A DNA stretch of 64,000 bases from contig CAJQUW010008029.1 in assembly GCA_907163375.1 (NCBI GenBank), forward strand, positions 62,001-126,000. The letters run 5' to 3'. This DNA is from Prostheceraeus crozeri. Taxonomy: Eukaryota > Platyhelminthes > Polycladida > Euryleptidae. A program made the position numbers and the translations under genes. The notes under the pieces were generated by a model. It was not told the DNA's origin. It made no database searches and worked only from the letters and a program-made list of their open reading frames with translations. Positions 13,501 to 25,500 of the stretch are shown piece after piece; positions within the stretch are counted from its first letter, which is position 1; each line of letters begins with the position of its first letter.

Positions 13501-16500
13501 ACCCCTTTTCGGTGTCCATGGTCACTTTTTTCTTCATGCATCATCAAGATAAAAAATCAAACTATGTCCACGTAACTTCTCATTCAGCTTGACTAAATGA
13601 GAAAATGATATCAGATGTTCAGTTTTTATTGGATTTACATTTTTCTCGTTGCATTCGTGCCCGTAGCAAGATGGGGGGGGGGTAGGGGGGTCTGCCTAGG
13701 TGCGCAGGTTTCCATTATAATTGCGCCTCAGTGGTAGGGTAAAAATTATAACTCGGGCCTGGCGGTACAAAATATGGTCTTGCCCACGGCCGCAGGAAAG
13801 CCTTGTTACGGCCGTGATGGTATTTCATGTAGGCCTTCTCGTCAGCTTTTCAGAGAAAGATTAGCAGAAATTCATTTCCACGAAATGTATCGAAACCGTC
13901 ATGATCATCAAGGTTGTGTGAAGCGAGTCATGCAACACTCACGCATACAATTCATCTGTCATGTAACTGAATGAAAATCTCTTCTTCACGGGCAGCACGG
14001 ACAAAGCGTTCGGAAAATCAATACTTACAACAGCTTTTGTGTGTGCGATTGCGCATTCACGTGCCTTCGTGGGGAAGGCAAATCATGACGTAGTGCAGAG
14101 CCAATGAGTGAATGAGCGTCGCTCGCGGATTATGCTCTTGCTGGTGAGGCCCTTTTTTCTTGTTTGTCGATTCAGCGATGGCGGCTCAGTACGCAGCAAG
14201 GATAGCAGAATTGATTGCTCACAGTGATAGCGAGGATGACCAAGATGATTTTCTGAATGATATCGAAGACGATGAAGAACAAGATATTGTTGAAATTGAC
14301 AACCGAAGTGAGAGTTCCTGCTCGAAGAGAGTGACAATACCTCCGAAGATGATAGTGAAAACGAAGAGGATAACTTCAAAGGCAAAGATGGAACTACCTG
14401 GTCAGGTCGCCCTCCTCATTCTTCATCCTATCGACGTCACAATCTGGTAAGAGTGAGATCAGGAGTGCAAATACCTATTCAGAACTGTATAGAACCGATT
14501 GACTTTTTCTCTTGCCTATTTACTCCGACAATGATTCGTCATATTGTTCAATGCACTAATCGAAGAATGCCTGATCAAATAGAAGAAGTCTGTGATGAAG
14601 AAATAATGGCATATTTTGGTCTGCTTCTTCTTTTTGGAGTGACAAAAAAGCGAAAAGTTGATATTGCCGAAATATGGAAGCGAACTTCGATTCATTAATT
14701 GGAGATCGCTGCATTAGCCATGCCTCGAGACAGATTTATGCAGATCAGTCGTTTTATAACTTTTGATGACGTCCCTTGTCGTACTTCGAATGGTGGCAAG
14801 TTTTACAAAATGGATTACATCTTCCAAGAATTTAAAAACAATATTCGTACAGCTTACGAGCCTGGATCACACGTGTGTGTAGATGAGACTTTGTACTCTT
14901 TCAGAGGTCATTGTCGCTTTCGACAATATATGAAAAACAAGACTGTGAGATATGGTTTGAAATATTTGTCTTTGCGATTGGATACTGCGTATCTCATGAA
15001 TTTGAAAATTTATCTTGGCAAGAACACCGACGACGCAGCTCGAGCGAAGAACATTGGTATGAATGTTGTTCTCGAATTGACAAAGCCTTTATACAGAACT
15101 GGACGTGGAGTTACCACTGATAATTTTTTCACCTCTATTGAACTGTCGGACAGATCATGGGCAAATGGACTTACATTACTGGGCACACTGAGGCATAACA
15201 AGCCCCAGATTCCAGCCTCATTTTTGCCGAGCAAACGTAGAGATATCCATGATAGCCAGTTTGGATTCAGAAGAGAAAAGACACGATCGTTTCTTATGTG
15301 CCTCAAAAGAACAAAGCAGTGATATTGTTGTCAACGGAGCATCACAGTCAAAAAATGATTTTATCAAATACATATCCTGAGGTTATTTCGAAACCCGAAA
15401 TCATTGGTGCTTACCACGCGACAAAGGGTCCTGTCGACACATTTGACATACTCGTGAGTGAATACACCTGTCATCGCAATACTCGGCTTTGGACGAAGAA
15501 TGTTTTGTTTTTCCTTTTGGATGCAGCCGGTTACAACGCCTTCGTTTTGGAGTGGTCAAAACTTCCACAAAATTTTCAAAGAAATAAGAAACGTCAACGC
15601 CGATTGCGCCTTGAATGCCTCGCAGAACAGTTGATTGCAGAACAAATGAAAAACCGAATCAACAAGTGGAAAGCCACTTCATTTGTCGGTGTACCTACGT
15701 ACTTGCGTGAAGCAGCGCAAAGACGCGGGCTTTTGGACGCTTCATTGGACTCAGAACCACCGACGAATTTCGGAACTGGACGATGTCAAAAGTGTGGCAG
15801 AGAGAAGGACCGCAAGAGTCGAAATCGTTGCCACAAATGCAACATGTATGTCTGTGCGGATCATTCGCAACCAAATTTTCTGGTTTGCCGTGATTGTTTT
15901 CAGTCGTAAAACACTTGTTCAATTTTAGAATAAATTTTCTTGTTCGCAGCCACATTTTATGGTTTACTGTGATTCTTTACAGTCGTAAAACACTTACCTA
16001 ATTCAAAAAATAGATATTTTTGTTCGCAGTCAAATTTTCTGCTTTCCTGTGATTGTCTCCGGTAGTAAGTTACCTGTTCAATTTGAAAAATAGATACTTT
16101 TGATTTTTCATTTAATTTTGTCTTTTTTTCTTTCAACTGAGGACTCTTAAGTGATCAGATCAACAGGTGCTAATGTAGAGATTATTATTTTATCTTATTC
16201 AGCAATAATCTCCACCACAGATATCAATAAAACATAAAAAATCTCTGGGGTACGTGTGTACCCCATTTCGTAGGCCATGCTGCCCAAAATATTTTCGGAG
16301 TACGAGGGTTAAAAACACGCTACTCTACCGACGCCAAGGTCACATTTAAGCCACGCTACTATCCACTACACTCTATCAACAAACTTAAACGAATTAGGAT
16401 ACTACTGGCTACAGAACAATAAAAGTAAATACATAAAACAAGAAATGCTTAAGTACAGAACGAAGCAGTCACCAATAGAGCGATAGTTTCTCGTGCTAAC

Positions 16501-19500
16501 TTCGTTCTCGAGAAGAAGGAACAATGTATGAATATTTTGGAATCACCGAATTTGGTCTAATACTAGAATTTCCCATTCTTGAATCAAACTATTTTGAAAA
16601 GTAAAATTAATAGAAAATTTGGGTACCTAGAGCATAACTATGATAATGGAAATTTGCACGAAGGCACCCCTCCATCAGTACAAATCTGTCCCACCCATGG
16701 GGCAAGTTCGTGCCGGTTGTCATGTCTCACAAAAATTCATTTTATGCAGTACGTTGAGGCAATGAAAAACATCTACAATGTCTCGCAAACAACAGATAGA
16801 AAATTTAGATTTTTCATTTTTTAGCACAAATGTGTCCCCATTCTCTCCTATGATATGCTCTTTATCTCATTAACTGTCACAGCGCGCTCAAGACGGAAAT
16901 ATATTAGACAAGCTAAATAAATGCGTTTCTATGAGAAAGCTGTTTCTACAAGGGGTTGAGCAATTTCATCACATTAATTTCATTTACAATGTTTATTTTT
17001 CAGTCAAGTGACATGATGTGACTAACTTCGTTTTTTGATGATGAATATTATTCTTTTTCTGTGCATGACATTTCCCATACCCCTTTTCAGGGAAATTGGG
17101 GTTGTTAAAACAAAATAAATTCGATGCCATATTAATGCTTCAATCTTTTCTTGCGTGCTTAGAAAGAAGTATGCACTAAATACAATACATTAACTGCTAT
17201 ATAGATACAATATCAACTCTTACCGGCATTGATATGAGTTTGCTAATCCAGTCTTCTTCTGACAATGAAAGCAACGTTGTTGCGGACGACTAACTAGTGG
17301 AGAAAACCCTCCATTTCCTTGCCTAGTCGTAGACAGAACGACAGGCGGTAATTGATCCGATCGGCCTGACACAAGGCGGGATGAGAAGGAAGAGGATATG
17401 GGGACATTCTTATTGACAGAGGTCGAGGAAACACATGGTGAAAATACTTTTGCGGGCAAGCAAGATATATTGTGAGGAAGAGAACGGATTTGGCTACTTT
17501 GCAAACCCGTTGCCTTTTGAGATAAATTTGAGCTGTATGAGGATGATAGAAGATTTGGCTTGGAAATACTTGTTCGCAATCCTAGCATACTCTGCTGATC
17601 GCGCTTGGGATTGTGAGATCCATGAACTCTATCTTGGGAATTCGGGAAGGAAGCGTTCTGTGAAGAATTGATATTTGTTGACGATGACGGGTTAGAGGAT
17701 GAAGCTTCATCCTTCGGAGCAGTTGGGATCAATGGAGCCAATCGACGATTATGTTCATTCGTCAAAGCGTCACAGTTGAGTCGCATTTGACTCATCTTCT
17801 GCTGTAGTCTTTGCACTTTCATATGAAAAGAGCTGCTATCAGATGAATGGCCTCCTGTAGGGATATATGAGCCAGTAGCAGATGCCGCCGGTTCATGAGA
17901 ATGAACTGAAGTCGAGGAAGAACGGTGCAGCAATTTATCTGACGCAATAGCTCCACCAGTTGGCCGCTTCGTGCGATAGCTGCTGCTCATTGCTGCTGTT
18001 GCACCGCGTAGATTTGTTGATGCACTTGATTCGTCTGAACTGTCATCATCGTTGCCACTGAACACATTCGGCTCTTCTCCAGCAGCATCATGTGAGCCCC
18101 GCTTCGATCCAGCACTAACTGCCTCAGCCATTGGAGTCATCGTTCCATCACCACGATCCATAACTCGAAAGAAATTAAATTGGTCGCCTTCCCTTAGGAC
18201 CAGCAACGTAACCTGTAATAGTATGGAACTATGAAAGTACATAATTCTAACTGGCAACAACTTAAACGGAATTCTTTCAAAAAAAGTACTGACATGTTTT
18301 AGTCTGAGAAAGGCAACCCAATCTTAAATGTAAACAGCATTGTCAAGCGTATGGGAAGCTCCTAAATGTTTCAGTTCTGAATGTATGAGTGTATATTCAT
18401 TGTGAATAATTGTTTTTCAGATTTGCACTTTTCACGAATAATTCCCCATGAAGTGATTGCGGGCACTTTAAAACGGAGCATCTGTTTGACGCTCAAAATG
18501 AAACTCTCACTTCATACAGGATTCTACCTTTACCTCCGTAGCTACCGCTGGAAACCTGGAGCGACTTCATTATCATTCGACTTGCCCGCCTTCAATTCAC
18601 TAGATTGAATTGGACCTTATAATGACTTAATCAATACGAAATTTAGACTTCATGTCATACGGGAAGGAATGCTGGATATCCCTAAAGGCATCGACTTTTT
18701 TCTGAGAAAAATCGAAAGCAAATATCTAGCAGTTGAATATTATCACAACCATATAATCTGTGAGCATAAGGAGCAGGTCTGGTAGCTATTGTGCAATTTC
18801 AGAAGGCCTATCTTATCTCTAACAACCACAAACTTGTGATGAATTGGTGAGTTGGCCTATTTGCCGATTTTGCATATTGTATTATATTATATCAAAGGTA
18901 CTTCTATTCTCCCCCCCCCCACATTTCCCAATGTTTCCAAATTCATGAAATTTCATCAAACTTAGTCACATTGGATTTCGAATAGACTTCATCTGTCACT
19001 GAGTGACACTACAACACCACTGAGAAGTCTTACTTGAACCCCGGGATGAAGGATTGCTCCCTTGGATACTCAGTTAGGATGCAAGGTACAGCTGTGATCC
19101 TGAACTTCGTGTGATTGTTGTCTACAGACAAATGACGAGCAGCTGTCTAATTCTGATGCTGTAAATGTTCTACACTTAAGACAAGAGGAATTTTGCACAC
19201 TCAACGCTATGCCACGTTAGTGAGACTGCCCGTAGGAGCAAGAGAAGATCGTTGACGATGCAACACTTCCGGGTGTCAACAACAGAAATGTGGGGGGGGG
19301 GAAGATTAGAAGTACCATATCAAGTACTATTAAAATTTTCATTCTTGCTATTGAACAAGCATCTTCCTACATTGATTCCACCAGAATGTTGATCGCATAG
19401 GCGGTGTCTAGGAGCCACATTAAGTGATTTAAAATAGACGAATCGCCTAATTTACTCCCTCTCTCAATACCAGCGAGTAAGGGTCTATATTTCCGTCTTC

Positions 19501-22500
19501 AATAAGCATTTCTGGATCAGCATTCAGATGGCAATCATATAATTCTTGCATGCAGTGACTATGATCGGTCTCCTTGTGAGTCTTTCTCATTTAACATACA
19601 TCCATCTTTGTCTTCATTCAGTGACTGAGGATTTCGGCTCCTCCGTTTTCGATAGCTTGAAATTCAGTCTTGCCTCCTAATTCCTGCTTTACTTCTCTCA
19701 CTTAGTCACATAGTTCTAGAATTTAATTATTGTTGGTATCCATGACTGTAATTTCTGCGCACAATACCTCCGTGTTGTTTCCTGTTTAACCAGGTTGAAA
19801 CTCGTAGCTAAGGGTTTAATATCGATGGTACACGAACACTTGTTCGACACGAACATTTGTTCGACAAATATTCGAACACTTCTTCGACACGACATTTGTT
19901 CGACACGAACACTTCTTCGACACGACACAAATCAAATCCTGGAGACAAGCGTAATAATATGCATAGACGTCTAGAAGTCCATGGTAATATGTAGCTATTG
20001 AGAGATGAAATTCGATATCTGAGGTCGGCGTTAGCGTTAACGGATTACCATAGTTTCCCAATAGTTTTACATTACAATTTCCGGGCGCTAAACGAGAAAA
20101 AAATCATTACATTTCACACCCACCAATAGATAGTATACAATAGATATCTAGGAGTCCATGGGACTACTTAGATTCCATCTTAGACATCCATGTACAAGAT
20201 GTCACAGTCCATGGTCTGGTCATCTGGACTGTGTCAGTCCTTTTATAGTAATCCAGCTATGGTGCTGTGATAAACTGACCTGGTTTGGCACATATAAAGT
20301 ATACATGTAGAATCATTGATGCAAGATATTTCCGATCAATCAATGCTAGATAAAGCATTATTCATGCAGAACTTGTCGAAGAAGTGTTCGTGTCGAACAA
20401 ATGTCTTGTCGAAGAAGTGTCCGTGTCGAACAAATGTCTTGTCGAAGAAGTTTTCTGTCAAACAAATGTCCGAAAACATAGATATCAACTTGTCGAAGAA
20501 GTGTCTGTGTCGAAGAAGTGTACCAGATCCATATCGATGTGTGCAAAGTTTAACAATGCAAATTGATTTCCAATAATCGCTTCAAATTTCTTTACAACAT
20601 AGGAGTCTTTCAGTTTCTCGAAATCCAAAATTATTCCACTAATTCACCTTTGATCGATATGAGTATCATGTCGTTCTTCTTGATAGCTTGCGAATGAGCA
20701 GTGCATTAGTAATAGTGAAAGCTTGACTGTGGAAGAAATCGTCTAGAAGACGCAGACCTCTCCGACTCATGGTCAAGGAACGACTCCATATCTCCCGACT
20801 GTACCGAACTAATGACTGTAAGCGCCACTCCCGAACTTGTTATTCCAATCGATTAAAAATATCTTTCTTTGGTGTACTTTCCACGATGCTGTCCAGTTCC
20901 TCACATCTATTGCATCTACGTCGCAAACGGATGTTGGAGCATATACATGAATTATGACGTACGTTGATGTGCTGTTTTGCGGCTATATGTATCGTTATTT
21001 ATCTGCCGAAAATGGGCTCGCAACTGATGACGCTTTTTCATTGACTCCGTCAAATTGAAATCAGAACTATGATACTACTTAAGAGCACTGAGGAGACTAT
21101 ATAGTAGTGTTTCAAAACCGTATTTTTAGAAATGTATTGTAGAATCGCTTTGTATTACGAATTACGATGCAGTCTAGCCAAAAATGACAACTTTTGTTTC
21201 ACGACACCATTGAAACGTCATCCAAGCCCTCATAGACGTGACCATCAACACAATATCAGTAAGGGAATTGGTCCACCAACAGTGAACAGAGAGGTGACCT
21301 CCTGACTTCAATCTCCACAAATCCAAATGGGTACAGGTGAATCGTCTGCACTCTGGACATGGCAGATTTCGTGCCTTCATGCTTCTGATCGGTCTGAATG
21401 TGTGGTCAAGAACAGACTGAAGCCCGCAATGCGAGTGGTTCGGACTGCAAGCTGATGCGGTCACAGTAGACGAGACATTTCGTTCCTGGTTGTTGAATCC
21501 TGCATTCATTCATCTTTAACTCACTAATCGACTCTCATCCTGCATTTATTCATACGAATATATAGAAATTGAAAATAATGAACGGAAACGGAAAATACGC
21601 TGTGAATTCGGAGCGATACATTCATTACTGTAATGATAGACTGAGATGGCATCGATTTATCAAAGCACAAACATAAAATTCATATCACATTGTCGAAAAA
21701 CCCGCCGTCTAGATGGAGGCTGTGTTGCAGAATTTCATGAGGTTGGAGTCACAATAATGTATCAAGATCTAGCCGATTTAGATATCTCTTTCACCTGTGA
21801 CCAGCTGTTTAGACAAAAATACTTTTCTTTTTGCTCGTATGCATACACATTCAGCTTTGATGAGTTTATAACTTTCAAATGCGGACGGCAAAAATGGCCA
21901 CCTATCAAGTTACTCAATGAATAATTTCCATACATCACAATACATGTAGGTGGGTAAGCGCAAGATACGCATCACAGAAAATGTATAATGAGGCATCCAT
22001 TCGAAGCAAACAAGCTTTAGTGTGTCCAATAGAGGTCAACCACTGATTTGAACACTACAAAGTTATTTTTGTGGAACGATTTTTGAGTTAGTGATTCATG
22101 GATGGTAGAGGATAAGATATCTAGCGTCGGCTTCCTCCACCTTTAATTTCACTAATATCATATTGAATCACAATGTCGCAAACTTGATGCATAAAAGTAG
22201 GGGCAAAAGAATATGAACAAAAAAATAAATTTAGTATTCGCTCGGAAATTTACCAGCTTGTTTGAAGAAGAACCGTTCCACATAATATCTGCTATCGAAT
22301 GCCCTGCCGCTTCGTCAGACCATGATGGGGGCTCTATTGGCACGCGCCGAGTGTTTATCGGACCTCCTCGCATTCCAAGAACCAATCGCAGAGTTGCTCC
22401 ACAAGGAATATTCGCTTCACGTAAAGACAAGTCATCGTTTAGTTCGTGATCTTGCCAAATCAGGTGCTGCTGACTTATCAAAATTCCTGAAAAAAAATAT

Positions 22501-25500
22501 TTCATTTACGGTAATGCCACGTGAACTAATCCCACGCAGATATATTAAATAATATAAAGATTGCGTCACAATATCCATCCCAATTTATATTGCGAGTTGA
22601 GTTTTTAACGGCTGAGCACTGTTATCTTCAGGAGCAAAGATTTCAACTTGCTCCTGAAGATAAGTGTTGAAATAAATCGAGCCAACAAAATTGCACATTA
22701 CTTGTTTATTGCATCACATTATTGTTTTCGTTTTCATGTCGATAAACGAGATAGTACTTTTGAAGGTAAAATGAATTGACATCATCTCAACTCAGTTCTC
22801 AGAATGCGACAAACTACAAGTTGCATGATGCAGTAGGCCTACATGATTGGAAGGAATATATTTCTGACAGCACTTCATTGTTAACTTTCCGCATCATCAG
22901 CAATATACGCAGGATCCTAGCATATTCAGTGCATTGGGTGCGAGACGATTTGGGTGCGAGATTTCTCTACCGCTTAAGCGGAGTAACAAGTTCGAGCTCT
23001 TAATAGTTACTATGTGAGCTAATATCTCGATCTTCTATTGATAGCAACGTTTGTAGATAGGCCTACAGACTCCCAAAGCTGTCTCGTTTTACTGCTTAAG
23101 ACAGAAAAGCCTCTGTGCATATTGTATTAGTTCTGAATATGAAAATCTATTAAATACATTTCTAAGACTTGGAAAACCACCGAACAGTAGTTGAAGCTTG
23201 CTAATCTGAAGCTTACTGAAGATCAAAAGTGAATAAAGGAAATCAAACTATCTAAAAAAAGAAAGGAATCTAATTAATCCCAACTATCTTTTTATCTTTA
23301 GCTACTCAGGGGGATTTCAGAGGCCCTGATCAGTTTAGCCTTCTCCTCAAGAGAGAGAGAGAGACTGGTTAACTGGTTGACACACTGCGGTGTGAACTGG
23401 TACATAAATGAATTCCTAGGAATTCTGTATAGATGGACAACAATTCCTGGTAAACAAATAGATGCATTCGACTGCTTTCCTCTAGCTATAAGGCCCACCT
23501 AACTTACTAACACTTATAACGAAGCTGCTGAGGCTACACTTTGCTGATTGCTATGAACTGACCCGTGTAAGAGACAGCCACAGTAATCCAGAAAGACCAA
23601 TTAATTATGAATATTCAGAAACCGTCACTACAAGTATGAATGAAGAGTTGTAGTCAAAAAATCATGGGACATGTCAGATGATACTGTGCAATTGACATCT
23701 CACAATAGTATGAGTTGCCAAAGCAGAATAACAAAATACACAATGTATGATACTGATAAATGACATCCTGATTCTAAAAGCTAAGTTCATTGAGATAGAT
23801 TCTTTTACGTATTAGTTAGTCTAGAGCGGATATAGTCCTATTCCAGTCATTTTATGCAATGGCTGCAAAGCGATGGAGATTGAAATACACATTCGTCTCT
23901 CTTTGACTTGTGTGATTGACCAAGCGCGCATATTCCAGAAGTGACTCGCATCAGCGAACTCACGAGCCTTGGCGGTCAAATTATAACAGGTCTGTCAAGT
24001 GACAGGCCTGTTGTAATAGTCGAGGCAATTTATCTCTGTGACTAAGTTACATCTGATCCGAAAAACCTATGTCTGACTACACTACACATGCGCATGTAGG
24101 CATGCTTTCGTGCACTATTATCTGGTTCTTAATGCAATCTTGGTAAAATTGAGTCTCAAGCGGTTATGGAACTTAAGCTGTGAATAACACTCTGTGCCAA
24201 AACTCTGATCACAATGGAGTCAAATACAAAAGTACAAAATGTAAATTTGAAATCACTAGTTGCAAATAATCATGTCAGTCACATATCACAGTTTATGTGA
24301 AAAAAAATGTTTATTTTTTATAACAAAACGTTTTTTAACAGACATTTATTCGTTTCGTCATTTCCGCACCCAAATGAACTACGAAAAATCCTGTGATTGT
24401 CATAAATTGCCCGAGTTCCCGAAATCGATCACTAACACGTCATGGGATTGTCTGTACAATGTTTTGCTTATGGGGAAGAACTGATCACACTGTTACAGGC
24501 GTGATTATATTACAGTATCATCACACAACTGATTTCGATCGTCTCGATCATTACCCAACTATTGGAGAATGTCTGTCAAGTGGCAATCAATATCACCTAC
24601 ATTCTCCAGAATAATGACAAAATTAGTAAGTATATGCAAGGTAACCTCAACACTGAATTAGAAAAGAGAATTTGTGCGCCTTGATTATGTGCTGCCTTGT
24701 CAAATGAAAAAATGCAATTTGCGTGGTTTTTGGTCGTTGACTTGGTGGGAACACTTGCATCTGCTTTCGAAATTCAACAAAATTATCAGGGTTTATAAAG
24801 CCCAAGACTTAAACTGAAAATATTAAGATGGTAGTAATATCACCAGTTGTCTTAATAAATCGCATTTATGCGCTTTAAACGGACGTCATTAAGATCTCCG
24901 GTGAAAGCATACATGTATAGCAAATTTAGATGAGCTATTCAGTTAAATGAACAACAAATACTTTAAATAAAGTATACGAAAGTGGAATACATGTAATTGC
25001 AACTGGAGATGAAACCGGGGGCATGTGTATCATCTTTATCATGGGTTCAGGTTGAGCAAGAATATTTCGGGTTATAATATTTTAGTTATGTTAGATTTCT
25101 ACATTTTTATTTACAACTTTTGTATGCAACGACGCTCATGTGTACTTTGGTATTCGTGAACAGATAAATAATATCGAACACGTTGTCAGCAGTATTGATG
25201 ATTGATTTTTTTCATATAACCTCATAGACATTAGCCTTCATCTTGAATTCAACGATTTACAAATTATTTTATATGAATACTTAAATCTCATTCTCACCTA
25301 CTAAGAAGTGACACGCATAGTTAAAAAAGGAAGCTTCCTTGATTGGTGTAGTTGTTTAACTTGACACAAATCTCCATCGCGATTCTCGATCAATTTAGCA
25401 GGTAATTTTGAAACATCGAAAAGTCTCCACCATAGAAATCTACAATTTTCTCTCAATTCACTGACAGACACAACGCTGCACATGGTGCCGCATCGCTCAT

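Larger units (their letters stand above)
13300..16308 (+). mobile_element. piggyBac (PGBD-type) DNA transposon, decayed
   Basis: A 3,009-bp element flanked by TTAA at 13296-13299 and 16309-16312, the diagnostic piggyBac target. The ends are inverted: CCCTCGCACTACGAAA on the left, CCCTCGTACTCCGAAA on the complement of the right. An 18-bp palindrome (GGGGTACACGTGTACCCC type) occurs near both ends and once inside. The single gene encodes a DDD transposase with a C-terminal cysteine-rich domain, now broken. It lies in ZFAND4 intron 3, transcribed opposite to the host gene. The tidy ends with a modestly damaged gene suggest middle age. Confidence 0.95.

Noticed and set aside
20372-20469. Regular ~33-bp repeats resembling a CRISPR array
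   Set aside because: The units are contiguous with no unique spacers, they form one arm of an inverted pair, and the sequence is from an animal.
21174-21509. 111-codon minus-strand ORF with several Cys and Trp residues
   Set aside because: Lies inside ZFAND4 intron 2, with no recognisable domain, no splice borders and no coding-like conservation visible.
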